Below are positions 19,256-31,402 of a DNA stretch of 64,000 nucleotides, piece by piece (the stretch's first letter is position 1; every line of letters begins with the position of its first letter). Source of the DNA: Tuctoria greenei (Eukaryota; Streptophyta; Magnoliopsida; Poales; Poaceae); NCBI GenBank assembly GCA_036927565.1, contig JAYESD010000001.1:7936001-8000000 (forward strand), written 5' to 3'. A model generated the notes under the pieces. That model saw nothing but the letters and a program-made list of their open reading frames with translations, ran no database searches and had not been told where the DNA came from. The position numbers were made by a program, and so were the translations under genes.

Positions 19256-21475
19256 CAACCCCACCCCTTGGTTTGACATCTATTTGCCACTTTTCCACCC
19301 ACCCAAACCCTAGTTCGTGGGGAGCCACCATCAAGGAGGGAGGAGAAGATCCCAAACAAGAAGAAGAAGAGGAGGAAACGAAGGAGGATCAAGATCTCCA
19401 CCAAGTTTCGTCCTTCACCACCAATTCATCTCCAAGTTCATCACCAACCCTAGATCATCAAGATCCAAGTGTTACCTCCAAGTTTCTTGGTTCATTGGAG
19501 TTCTAAACACCTGGTATACCTTCTATTCTCTTTTCCTTATGTGAATTCAACCCCTAATCTCCAAATTCACGTCGATCTAGAAAACCCTAATCTACTGATC
19601 TCGTCAAGTGCGGACTTGTCCGGTCCCTAGCGGACTAGTCTGATCTTTCTGGTTAAATTGTGTTGAATTAATTCTAAAATTTGATATAATCGAATCCAAA
19701 CCTGTATAAACTTGTTAAAAGCTATTAGGACTAGTTAGTGATCATTAAAAGCAATCAAGTAACAAGTTCTACCTTGCATTGCATCAATCATGCATGTCAT
19801 GTCATATTGAGTAATATTTGTGCACTCTTTGATTGTGTTTCTTGTCTTGTATGTTTTTTTTGTGTGGATTAGACGGATTTGCGCTAGAGAGTGCCGCGGA
19901 GGATCTAAAGCATCAAGAGTTTGAAGGCTTTGACCCTAATCAACAGCAAGAGCAAGGCAAGTGTCCTTGAAGCATATTGATCCTGTTTTTAAAATAAATG
20001 TTTTGTTTGCAAAACTGCATGCTGTGTCAATTTGATGGGAATCCTATGGTAGGAAGTTTACTAGTTTTGTTTGACCACCCTTGTCACCTGGAATTTATGG
20101 TAGAGAGTCGGGAAGGGCTTTTTACTTTTTGCTTCGCTTAATTAATTGGGATGACAAACAACACTACACATTTAATTATGCATCAATGATATTCTGGTTA
20201 ATGTGAACTGGTCAATACGATGGGTGATCTAAGCAAGCCTGGTATGTGGATGGGTTGGATGTTATGGTGGTTTGCTTGCTTTAGATCTAAGGACCGGTTC
20301 ATGCGAGAATAAGTCAGGACTACAGTGCCACCACGAGGCCAAGTATGGGTGCGGCGTAGCTGATTAATTAGGGATTTGCTAGTGCTGTTTGGACCATTGT
20401 GGATGCTCGGGGAAGGGGTAGTCGGATTGGGTTGTTGATGATTGGTGAGGCTACCCTGGGATCCGAATGGCTCAAGAGAGGGCCCTTGGTTAAAGATGTG
20501 CTCTGCGGGAGACATCGCCACCGGTGAAACCTCAGTGGGGTCTAAATAGGCTAGTAATCCCTTTGTAAAGGCTATTTTGTGATCTCTTGGCCACACACCA
20601 ACGGAAGTGTGTAATGTGACCGACGGGTCATGGGCATAAGGGAGGTTCTTAGTCACCGAAGGGTGATGAAATCACGAACACGTGGGTAAATAGGTACAAA
20701 CTCTGCAGAGTTAACTAAAACTATCATGATAGCCGTGCTCCCGGTTATGAGCACCTGGACAACTTCCATGATTAGAGGGTATTTGGTATTGGTAATGGTT
20801 ATTGTAATGGTTATGGTAATGGTTATGGTGATGGTTATGGTTGGTTATGAATTTATTTCTAGTATTGAATATGATTATTAGCAATGGTGAAATCTGGAAT
20901 TATTGATGAGGATGGTGAATTATGGACTGGTATTATGATACTATTTATGATTATGATGGGTTTACTTCACATACATATAATATATTGCTTTTCAAATGTT
21001 TTACTGTACTTTTCAGCACTTTACCATTATTATTGTCGATATTTGAATAAGCCACATGTCATACTTTCCACACTTGCTGAGTACGACATGTACTCACTCT
21101 TGCAATCCCCCCCAACAGTTGCAGGTCAGGACTGGGATTTTAATGGTGATAATGCGGAGTTCTAGGCCGTGTCTACCGTCAGCTTTGCCTGTGGTGTTGA
21201 TTGGAGCTGCGCGTATATACCCTGTCGCTTATGCTGCATAGTTGCTTTAGTTGCTTAATTAGTTTATTTCCGCTGCATTAGTTGAACTTGTCATTAATAT
21301 TCATTAGAGCTTGTATTCGAGGATAATATGGTTCGTGTAATGAAATTTGGTTAATTAAACTTGTTCTGTGGTAATTTTCTGTATATCCTTTTGTGATTGC
21401 ACTCGTGTATGTGTGATGAACATCCTGGGCACACATATGTGTTAGCTTGGTTCATTTTCGGAACCGGACGTCACA

Positions 21476-22111
21476 GGAATCGAAGATGGCCCCACCTTTG
21501 GTATAAAAACTTCACCCAGAGTGTTTCTCCCAGAGGTGGGCCCGGGGGCCACTATCGATACCCTGCATACAGGGTACCCCACGATACTGCAAGAAAAGCC
21601 AAAGAGTTCCTATGTCCAAGTCGAAGACTTTCGAAGGCAACACATGTTTGACAGCATTGGGCCCGCATCCCTCGTTTGGGTAGCTCTGGTACTACCATGT
21701 GTCCAGCGGGACCGGACCTACATCCCTTCACATGGAATCTCCGGTCCCGCCACGTGTCTAGCAACCCCGGACCTAACCCCCAGTAGAGGGAAGCTCCGGT
21801 GCTGCCACGTGTCGAGTGGCTCCGGACCTACCTCCCCACAGAGAGAAGCTCTGAAGCTGCCACGTTTTGTATCGCCGGACCTAAGCCTGCAACGACTACA
21901 AGATCTCCAACGGCATAGACATTCAAGAGGCTATTGAACAGTCATTACAAGACCTGATTAACATATCATAATTCAGCATTAATGACATACAATCAGAGGA
22001 CCTTCAAGGCTGGTAACGCCACCATTAAGGCGTGTTATTACACGGTTAATCATATTTAATACATATAGATCGTGTATTAGGTGATTGAATACCGCCGGGG
22101 CCAATTGTCGG
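21476..22111 (+). mobile_element. Tat-lineage Ty3 fragment: internal 3' end and start of 3' LTR
   Basis: It aligns closely with 39605-40260. 21476-21552 is the end of the internal region including a G-rich tract; 21553-22111 is the first 559 bp of the 3' LTR, with its terminal TG decayed to TA. It contains four 55-bp units with CATGTG/CACGTG at 21696, 21751, 21806 and 21861 (the last now CACGTT). The Tekay element inserted 77 bp before this LTR. The right side is cut abruptly at 22111/22112, where a minus-strand Sirevirus begins in mid-RT. Confidence 0.85.
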
Positions 22112-23998
22112 GCCATGTTCATCTTGCTTGTTGCGGAACACCCACTTGGTGCCCACAACATTTGCTTGTGGACGCTTGACAAGCTCCAAAACTTTGTTCC
22201 TTTCAAAGTTGTTAAACTCCTCTTGCATGGCCACCACCCAATCCGGGTCTCCCAAGGAATCTTCAACCTTATGGGGCTCCAAAGAAGAAACAAAAGAGTA
22301 ATGTTCACAAAAATTTGCAACGCGAGAACGAGTGGTTACCCCTTTAGTGATATCTCCTAGTATGTTGTCAACGGGGTGATCTCGTTGAACACTTTGATGC
22401 ACACGAGGATGTGGAGGTTGAGCTATTGAGTCATCATCTTCTTCTTCTTCTTCTTCTTGATATACCCCTTGATGAATGCCTCCCTCTTGACTTGCGTCTT
22501 CTTGATCGTTCTAAGGTGCCACTTGTTCATCTTCAACTTGATCGCGTGGGGAGTGGTTGCATCATCTTGTTGTTGGTCACTTGAGCATTGAGGTTGTTCT
22601 TGTGGTCGAACATCTCCAAGTGCCATTCTCCTAAGAGCTTCTTGTGGAGAGTCTTCTTGATCTAGTACACTTTGATCAACTTGCTCCACTTGGGAGCCAT
22701 TAGTTTCATCAAACACCACGTCACGTGCTATTTCAACAATACCGGAGGTTTTGTTGAAGACACGGTAGGCGTGGGTGTTTGAGTCATAACCAAGCAAGAA
22801 ACCTTCATCAGACTTTGAAGCAAACTTCGAAGTCCTATGCTTCTTGTTGAGAATATAGCACTTGCTCCAAAAAACACGAAAGTAAGAGACATTGGGTTTC
22901 TTACCAACTAGAAGCTCATAGGGAGCCTTCTTGAGGAGGCGGTGGAGGTACAATCGGTTGACGGTGTGGCAAGCGGTGTTAACCGCCTCCGCCCAAAACC
23001 GATCCGATGTCTTGTACTCATCAAGCATTGTCCTTGACATATCGATGAGTGTCCTATTCTTCCGTTCCGCCACCCCATTTTGTTGAGGGGAGTATGGAGC
23101 TGAAAATTCATGCTTGATGCCCTCCGCATCCAAGAATTCTTCCACTTGAGTGTTCTTGAATTCGGTGCCGTTGTCGCTTCTTATAGCTTTGATTCTTGAG
23201 GCGAACTCATTTTGATCTCTCCTCAAGAACCTCTTGAGGACACCGTGAGTTTCACCCTTATCATGCAAGAAAAACACCCAAGTGAAACGAGAAAAATCGT
23301 CAACAATAACAAGACCATATTTGTTATCGCCAATGCTAATGTAGGTTATTGGGCCGAAAAGGTCCATATGTAGTAGCTCCAACGGTCTTGTTGTCGTCAT
23401 GATGTTCTTTGAGGGGTGTTGATCTCCCACTTGCTTCCCGGCTTAGCAAGCACTACATGGCTTATCCTTTTCAAAGACAACATTCTTCAAACCATGAATG
23501 TGCTCGCCCTTAAGAAGCTTTTGTAAATTCCTCATCCCAACATGGGCTAGCTGTCTATGCCAAAGTCATCCCATGTTGGTTTTCGCCATTAAGCATGTGT
23601 CAAGTTGAGCTTTATCCGAGGCAAAGTCCACAAGATAAAGCTTTCCCTTGAGCACACCCTTAAAAGCGATTGAGTTATCACTTCTTCTAAGGACACTCAC
23701 ACCCTCATTAGTGAAAACACAATTATACCCCTTGTCACATAGTTGTGATATGGACAAAAGGTTATAGTCAAGAGAATCAATATGTAAAACACTAGAGAGA
23801 GTATGTTGGGGAGAAATGATAATTTTACCGGAGCCAAGGATTTTTCCTCGACTATTGTCCCCAAAGAGGATTCCTTCATTTGGATCATCATGTTCCTCAT
23901 ACTCCTCGAACATCTTCCTCTCTCCGGTCATGTGGTTTGTGCACCCACTATCGAGCACCCATTTGGATCCATCAGAGGAGTATGCCTACAAAACAAGA
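22112..23998 (-). pseudogene. E1 pol fragment (PR, IN, start of RT)
   Basis: Protease DSG near 23955; GAG-pre-integrase finger near 23580-23440; integrase core with MDLFGP, SDNGTE and VAERKN (23390-23030); linker; the first 70 or so residues of RT. Lesions: TGA at 23566-23568 (Trp in relatives), TAA at 23443-23445 (Gln in the CSACQAGK motif), a frame change near 22550 in the acidic linker, and truncation at 22112. The amino-acid sequence is close to that of the 7222-10593 pol, so E1 belongs to the same broad lineage. Confidence 0.88.
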
Positions 23999-26279
23999 TT
24001 ATGCCTTCCTTTTAGGTACCCAAGCGGAGTTGGGTCCTTTGACGTTAGTAGTGAGGCATTTGGGCACCCACACGCAAGGCTTGGGGCTCTTGCGGAGTGG
24101 CTCAACAAATCTAGCATATACTTTGCCATTATTGTTCCTCATCAAAACATATGGTGCATCAAAATCATGAAATAAAGGATGCAGTTCTGATTTAGGAAAG
24201 TAGGTGCTAGTTGAAGTGTTCTTCTCAATTTTAGTTGGGGATGAGCTTCCTTTGACAAAGACAATCAAGTATTTGCCATACTTGGAGGTTTTGGCATTTA
24301 GCTTTCCACCTCTAGTATAACCAAGACCATCCTTGACATTGAGAGGTCTTGTGTTGGTGTATGCACTTCGTGCATACACCACCTTCTCTTTGTCAAAGAT
24401 GCCACCCTTAGGTGCTTGCTTGCCTTGATTCAACTTAAGCTCATCCTTTAATTTAAGAATCAAGCTAGAACATTTGCAAGTTGATATTGCTTTGGATGCA
24501 AATTTTGAGTAGGATGAGCTTTTGGAGGAAGAGGCTACATTAGTCTTAAGGGACTCAACTTGAGTCTCAAGGATCTTGTTAACTTTTGCCAAGTTGCCAA
24601 GTTCGTCCTTGAGCTCAATGGTTGTCTCCTCAAGACTTGAGCATGTTTTCTTGCTTTGAGCAAGTTCATGCTCTAACGCCTTGCTCTTCTCACTCTCAAG
24701 CTCAAGGAGCTCAATTAGCTCTTTACATCTTTCCTTTTCTTGGATAAGCAAGTCCTCTTGCCTATCTATGAGCTCCTCCTTCTCAAAAATCTCATCCAAA
24801 AGCAATTTCATTCTTCGCAATGTGCTCTTACTTATATACTTAAACATCTGTTCATTTTCGCTAGCACTATCAAAATCATCATGAGAGGATATGGAAGAGG
24901 ATGAGTTAGAATTAACCTTTCTCCTTCCTTGTTTTGCCATGAGGCAAGTTGGCTCGTGGTCGTAGAGATTGGGGAAGAGCTTGCTTCCCTTGGAGCTCCT
25001 CCCGATGGCTATGTTTGCCATCTTCTCTTCATCTTCGGATGAGGAGGACTCATCATTAGAGTCCCACTCCTTGCCTAAGTGAGCATGATCATAGGGCCTC
25101 TTCTTCTTGTAGAACTTCTTCTCTTGTGGCTTGCCCACCTTCTTCTTCTTGCCATCTTCATGTGAGAAATCTACAATGAAGTGTCCGTACTCGCCACAAT
25201 TGTAGCAAGACCTCTTGGTTTTGGGACTTGCCTTTTCCTTGCCTTTACTCTCATGCTTGTATCCTCCTTTTCTTCTCCTCATCATCCTCTTGAAGTTGTT
25301 GATGAAGAAGGCCTCTTCCTCATCGGTGTCAAGGCTCTCCTCATCATCTTTGTCTTGCTCTTTTTAGGAGGTTGTTGCTTTGAGTGCAACATTCTTCATC
25401 TTCAAGGCGGTGAACCTTTGGAGGTCATTGTAGAAGAGCGCCTCCTTCTCCATGATCTCGTGGTTGATGATCCTTCCAAGGACCTCCTCCGGGGTCATTT
25501 TGGCAAACCCCAGGCTTTCTCGGATCATGGAGCAAAGAGAGACGTTTCTAGGCATGAATGCCCGAATCATCCTCTTCACCACCTCGTGGTCCGTCCACTT
25601 GGTACAGCCATAAGATCTACTCTTGTTGATGTGTATCTTTAGGCAGTTGTACATCTCTTGGGGAGATTCACCATCCATAATGGCAAACCTCCCGAGCTCT
25701 CCTTCTATGAGCTCAATCTTAGCTTCTTTCGCGACTCGGTTGCCTTCATGAGACGTCTTGAGAGTGTCCCAAATGTCCTTGGCCACCTCAAGTCCATCCA
25801 CTCGGTTGAACTCATCTCTTGAGAGAGATGAGATGATCACTCTGGCCGCTTGAGCATTGCGGTGAAGGAGCACGGCTTGCTCCGGAGTGATATCTTCTTC
25901 ATTCTTAGGGATGTGCACCCCGGTCAACACAATTTGCCATAGTGAGGGGTTGAGTGACCACAAGGTGGATCTTCATGTTGTGTTTCCACATCCCGTAGTC
26001 GGTTCCATCGAATTGGGGAGGCTTCCCCAATGGGATGGAAAGATAGTGGTTGTTGGAGACAAGGCGTTCATAGTTTTAGCCTTGTTGGTTGAAGTTGATT
26101 GTGACACTCGATGTGGAGGTTGAGGTGTCAACCTTCGGAATCTTCAACTTCTCTCGAAGTTTTGCCTTGAGCTGGTGAATCTCTTCGTCATCCGTTGACT
26201 TGTCTTGATAGAAGAGAATCTCTTCTAGGGTTGCTTGGACCTCACTGGTTGAGACTTCTTCGTACCCCACTCCGGCCAT
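23999..26279 (-). pseudogene. E1 gag
   Basis: The ATG is at 26279. It has the N-terminal acidic/helical region that is missing in the Sirevirus at 5209, the capsid-like domain, a knuckle, an S/D-rich acidic segment, a long coiled coil (about 24850-24540) and the conserved C-terminus. Lesions: TAA 26076-26078, a 1-bp frameshift near 25964, TAA 25364-25366, and a knuckle whose last Cys is Phe (C-X2-C-X4-H-X4-F). The C-terminal stop is followed by TTTTGTAGG, as in the other Sireviruses here. Confidence 0.87.
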
Positions 26280-26318
26280 CCTCTCTCTGAGTTATTAAAC
26301 TCTTTTGGGAGAGTCCTC

Positions 26319-26331
26319 CTCTGATACCAAT
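26319..26331 (-). other. Primer-binding site (initiator tRNA-Met), E1
   Basis: Reads ATTGGTATCAGAG on the minus strand, directly after the LTR end. Confidence 0.9.
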
Positions 26332-27987
26332 TGAAAGTTGCCTAGAGGGGGTGAATAGGCTAAACGACCTGAAATGACTTAATAAAACGAGATTAGAACT
26401 CAAGGGGTGGACTAGTCCGGTCCAGGGGCAGACTAGTCTGGTCCTCCTACAGGGGAAAGCCTAAAAAGGGTTTCTAACAAGTTTTAGTCCAATTCTTGTG
26501 ATGCAAGGTTTGTTAGAATGACTTAGTGAGCCTTAACAAGTTATATGACAAGTATGAAGCTAGGGATTACGATGAAACAAGAGTGATGAACAAAACCGAT
26601 GAAGTTAACCTAGAAGCAATGAGCAATGAGTGAAAGTAAAGAACACAAAGGACACAAGGATTTTATCCCGAGGTTCGATCCCACGAAAGAATATACGTCC
26701 CCGTTGAGGAGTCCACGAAGGACCGGGTTCAACAACCCTTCCCTCACCAAGTTTACCACACGGGCCTAACTTGGTTCTTCCACTATCACAAAGAGTGACT
26801 ACAAGATTCGTTGGGGTTTCTCACAATCTGAGGCTCCCACCACAAATACAATCACAAATCTCAAAGATCGACTCAAGCCACAAATCACAAAGATTCACAA
26901 AGTGCAAGAGATCAAACCGAGAGCCAAAGAGCGGTGTTCTTCCTCTTCTTCACCTCACTAAACCCTAATCCACACAAGAATTAGTTTTAGAGGGAATATA
27001 GGCAAGAAGGAGGCTTTTGGAGGCTCAAGGTTGTTGTGGCGGTGCTAGGGTTTCAACTTGCTCAAAGGTTCTGGTTCAAATGAACACAGGACTCCTCTAT
27101 TTATAGAGGTACCAAGCCCATACTGCTGACTTCAGCAGATGGGTGGACTAGTCCGGCCTACAGCCCAGACTAGTCCGGCCTAGGGGACCACTGACGTCCC
27201 TAACAACTGTCGCACTGCAAGGCAATCGTCACACTACCCGTCAAACTTCAAATTCAAACGGTCACTTCAACAATGGACTAGTCCGACCCTCACCAGACTA
27301 GTCTGATCTCACACATAACCTTTTGTTCCATGTGAAAACGGACTAGTCTGAAGACCACGGACTAGTTCAGGCCCCAGGGCGGACTAGTCTGGCCTTCCCA
27401 GACTTAGTCTCTGAAGCACCGACTTCTCTCACACCTGGACTAGTCTGGCCCCCAGGGCGGACTAGTCCGATCTCAGTCAAGACCTCTTGGCCCGGACCAA
27501 AACGGACAAGTCCGTGGTTTTGGGACTTAGTCCCCAAAACCCACTCCACGACTACTCGGACTAGTCCGTCCCACTACGGACTAGTCTGAACTCAGTCACA
27601 CCCTTCTGGTCCGGCTGAAAACGGACTTGGCCAGCCAAGGGCGGACTAGTCCGGCCACCTACACGGACTAGTCCGGCCCTACTGCCAGACTTCTTCCAAC
27701 TCTTTTCTCTCAATGGGTTTGACCTCTAAACCGCTTTGAGCTCCCAACTTGATCTCAATGCACTTTACACACACATCCTCACACGTATTTGGCTAGTCTA
27801 AACTCGACACACTAGAAACCCTAGTTTCTCCTTTTCGAGTTGACATCGCTGTTTTCATCCTTTTCCTTTTTGAGGGATTGTGCTTCCACTTGAGTCCACA
27901 CCTGTGCTTAAGATCACTGAGCTCATTAGTCACTTAATTGTCGTCATCAATCATCCAAAACCCACGGGGATCCTAGATGCACTTTCA
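26332..27987 (-). repeat. 5' LTR of Sirevirus E1 (1656 bp)
   Basis: On the minus strand it begins TGAAAGTGCATCTAGGATC and ends CAACTTTCA. It carries about 16 palindromes or decayed copies between 26406 and 27680, mostly GGACTAGTCC, upstream of a TATAAATA (complement at 27098-27105). The terminal 20 bp resemble the recent Sirevirus, but the body is diverged. Confidence 0.9.
27098..27105 (-). promoter_or_regulatory. TATA box of the E1 LTR
   Basis: TATAAATA on the minus strand, set in a near-palindromic CCTCTATTTATAGAGG. Confidence 0.6.
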
Positions 27988-28139
27988 AACCTTTCAAAGG
28001 CTTCTTCAGGGAGAACCATTCTGCAAGTCTTGGGGATACCCAAAAAACCGCCATCCCAAGCTAACCCTTGCTCGCCCCTATCCTTTGAAAGTTAGACAAG
28101 ACCTATATGTGATGAATTCTTACATGACAATGGCAACTT

Positions 28140-31100
28140 ACATGACGTTCGATGCATCTAGCACATTTAATTCACTCCTTAGTCTAGAAAAGTTTTTCTC
28201 ATCAAGTGGTTTAGTGAAGATATCCGCCAATTATTCTTCGGACCTAACACTTTGCAAGGAGATGTCTCCCTTAGATTCATGGTCCCGCAAGAAATGATGG
28301 TGAATATCAATGTGCTTAGTGCGGGAGTGTTGAATGGGGTTTTTATCAATCTTAACAGCACTTTCATTGTCACAAAGGAGAGGCACACAACCTAATTTAA
28401 CACCAAATCCAAAAGGGTTTGCTTCATATATAGGATTTGGGCACAACATGCACCAGCTGCTATATATTCCGCTTCCGCAGTGGACAAGGCAACGGAGTTT
28501 TGCTTACTAGATCAAGACACTAGGGAACACCCAAGCAAGTGGCACCCTCCGGAGGTACTCTTGCGATCCACACGGCATCCGGCAAAGTCCGAGTCCGAGT
28601 AACGCAAGAGATGGAATTTAGCACCTTTGGGGTACCACAGGCCTACACTTGGGGTATGCTTGAGATACCGAAGTATCCTAAAGATCGCCTTCCGATGCGA
28701 TTCTTTAGGTGCCGCTTGAAAGCGAGCACACAAGCATACACTAAACATGATATCGGGCCTATATGCGGTAATATAAAGCAATGAACCAATCATGGAACGG
28801 TAATTAGATTGGTCAATAGGTTTACCGTCCATATCTGCGTCGAGATGACAATTTGTTGCCATTGGAGTACTTCTTGAGCTATAATCTCCCATCTCAAATT
28901 TCTTCAAGAGGTCCTTGGTATATTTTTCTTGATAGATGAAGGTCCCCTCTCGAAGTTTCTTGATTTGAAATCCAAGGAAGAAGTTAAGCTCTCCAATCAT
29001 TGACATCTCGAATTCCCTAGACATCATTTTGCCAAACTCATGGCTAAGAACTTCGTTAGTTGAACCAAAAATAATATCATCGACATAAATTTGACAAAGA
29101 AATAGTTCTCCATCGATGTCTTTGGTGAAGAGTGTAGTGTCCACCCTCCCGATCTTGAATCCTTGCATGATCAAGAAATCTCGTAGTCGTTCATACCACG
29201 CTCTAGGTGCTTGCTTGAGCCCGTAGAGCGCCTTGTGCAACCTATACACATGATTAAGATTCCTCGGATCTTTGAACCTGGGAGGTTGTTCAACATAGAC
29301 AAGGTCGTTAATGTAACCATTAAGAAAGGCACTTTTCACATCCATTTGATAAAGCTTTATATTATGATGTGATGCAAAAGCAAGAAGTATACGGATGGCT
29401 TCTAGTCGAGCGACCGGAGCAAATGTTTCTCCAAAGTCTAGTCCTTCAACTTGCGAGAAACCCTTGGCCACAAGTCTTGCCTTGTTGCGGATCACAACAC
29501 CGTTCTCGTCTTGTTTGTTGCAGTACACCCACTTTGTCCCGATGACGTTCTTGTCCTTGGGTCGCTCCTCCAACACCCAAACTTCATTGCAGATGAAGTT
29601 GTTGAGTTCTTATTGCATGGCCATTACCCAATTTTGATCTTGGAGTGCTTCCTCAATTTGAGTGGGTTCTACACATGAAACAAACGAGTAGTGCTCACAA
29701 AACGTAGCGAAATGGCGAGAACGTGTACTTACTCCCCTTGACGGACTACCAATAATTTGATCAATCGGATGCGCCTTGGAGATGCATCCATGCCTCATAA
29801 GTGGTTGTGAAGCACTTGGCGGTGGTGATGCGTGTTGCTCTTCTTGTGATTGGACTTGATCATGGACTTGTTCTTCTTCTTGATGTTGTGTGGCTTGTGA
29901 ATCTTGTGTCGGCAATGGATTATCTTTTTCTTCTTCATCAACTTGAGGTGTCATAGATGTGTTGATGTTGGAATTTGAAGCTCCCCCATGATCATGGCTC
30001 TCCTCAACTTTAGGCTTGATGTCTCCAATGGTCATGTTCTTCATAGCTTCTCGTAGAGGCTCACCATCTATTTCATCATGACCAAAACTCTCCTCTTGGA
30101 AGCCATTAGTTTTATCAAACTCAACATCACAACTTTCCTCAACTAAACCAGAGGTTTGGTTGAATACTCGATATGCTTTTGAGTTTGATGCATAACCAAG
30201 AAAGATACCAACATCACATCTTCTTTCAAACTTACCGAGCCTTTTCTTGCGGTAGATATAACACTTGCACCCAAAGACTCAGAAATAGGAGATGTTGGGC
30301 TTTCTCCCAATGAGGAGTTCGTACGGTGTCTTTTGAAGTAGTCGATGTAGATAGACCCGATTTGCGGCATGGCACGCCGTGTTGATTGCTTCGGCTCAAA
30401 ACTTCTCGGACATGCCATAGTCATCAAGCATTGCTCGTGCAAGAGTGATGAGAGTCTTGTTCTTCCTTTCAACGACACCATTTTGTTGAGGAGTATATGT
30501 GGCTGAAAATTCATGTTTCACGCCTTCACGAACACACCACTCCCCAATGTTGTAGTTCTTGAATTCGATGTCGTTGTCACTCCGGACCTTGATTATGGGA
30601 AGTTGAAATTCCCTTTGAGCACGTTTAGCGAAGGTCTTGAACACTTCCAGAGTTTCACTCTTGTCACTAAGAAACAACGTCCAAGCATACCGAGAGTAGT
30701 CATCAACTATAACAAGACAATAGAGATTACCACCAAGACTTTGATATGTGGACGGTCCAAAGAGGTCCATGTGGAGCAACTCAAGTGGCTTGGAGGTTGA
30801 CACCATTGTCTTCATCGGCTGGTGTGAAGCAACTTGTTTCCCGGCTTGACAAGCGCTACAGAGCTTGTTCTTCTCAAATGTGACATCCTTCATGCCAGTC
30901 ACCATCCCGAGCTTGAATGACTTATTGAGCTTTCTCATTCCAATGTGAGCGATGCATCGATGCCATAGCCAACCCAAGCTCGTCTTGGTGAAAAGACAAG
31001 TGGTCAAGCTAGCATCCTTGGCGGAGAAGTCTACTAAGTAGAGGTGTCCATGCCGAAACCCTTTGAAGATGAGTTCTTTGCTTGTTTCACTAGTCACAAC

Positions 31101-31402
31101 AACATCATTCTTGTCAAAGGTGCACGTTAGTCCAAGATCACATAATTGTGCAATAGAAAGCAAATTGAAACTAAGTGACTTAACATACAACACATTGGAA
31201 ATAGATAAATCATGTGAAATTGCAATCTTACCCAACCCAATTACCTTCCCTTTAGAGCTGTCACCAAAGGTGACTTGTTCATGATTGTCGGGGTTCTCTA
31301 TGGAGGTGAACATACCATCATTGTCGGTCATGTGTTGAGTGCACCCGCTATCGAGTACCCAATGCTTTCCTTCGGCTTTGTAGTTCACCTACACACAAGA
31401 AT
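28140..31402 (-). pseudogene. E2 pol
   Basis: Full Ty1 order: protease DSG near 31350, integrase finger and core (about 30970-30420), RT (29560-29050; YVDD near 29080) and RNase H to about 28200. In-frame stops: TGA 30396-30398 (Trp in relatives), TGA 30279-30281 (Arg in relatives), TAA 29610-29612, TGA 28512-28514 (Trp in relatives). A frame change falls at 28450-28512 in RNase H. The integrase second-Asp motif reads SDNDIE instead of SDNGTE; the Asp itself remains. Confidence 0.88.

Larger units (their letters stand above)
1..21475 (+). mobile_element. Tekay/Del-type Ty3/gypsy chromovirus, 5' end outside window
   Basis: This is one LTR retrotransposon whose two LTRs appear at 1-2396 (cut by the window edge) and 18627-21475. 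Internally it has an initiator-Met primer site at 2400, a gag with a CCHC knuckle, a protease, reverse transcriptase, RNase H, an integrase, a C-terminal chromodomain-like segment and a polypurine tract. The order PR-RT-RH-IN makes it Ty3/gypsy. The chromodomain-like end and the long LTRs (2.85 kb) fit the Tekay/Del lineage. A Sirevirus (3778-15170) is inserted in its gag. It is coding-dead: the gag start is lost, two frameshifts and one TGA are present. About 36 LTR differences in 2.4 kb, counted by eye, suggest roughly half a million years of age at the usual grass rate. The right-hand target duplication should be GGAAT (21476-21480); its left partner is not in the window. Confidence 0.9.
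18627..21475 (+). repeat. 3' LTR of the Tekay element (complete, 2849 bp)
   Basis: Starts TGTAACACCC after the polypurine tract and ends GACGTCACA. It contains a 14-motif palindrome set (18755-19080 and 19609-19640), a TATA box at 19248, and the GGTTAT microsatellite at 20784. Short ORFs in it are shared only with the other LTR. Confidence 0.95.
22112..27987 (-). mobile_element. Sirevirus E1, 3' part deleted
   Basis: On the minus strand: 5' LTR (27987-26332), initiator-Met primer site (complement at 26319-26331), gag, protease, integrase, and RT up to the KQDEHG motif, where it ends at 22112. The rest of RT, RNase H and the 3' LTR are missing. Its 5' LTR borders the 3' end of E2, so E1 inserted into E2 downstream of that pol; a later deletion removed everything between mid-RT and the Tat LTR at 22111. 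Coding is broken by several stops and frameshifts. Confidence 0.88.

Noticed and set aside
21476..22111. Pairing this Tat LTR with 39698-40503 as the two LTRs of one element
   Set aside because: Its left flank is the end of an internal region, as before a 3' LTR, so both are 3' LTRs of separate or tandem copies.
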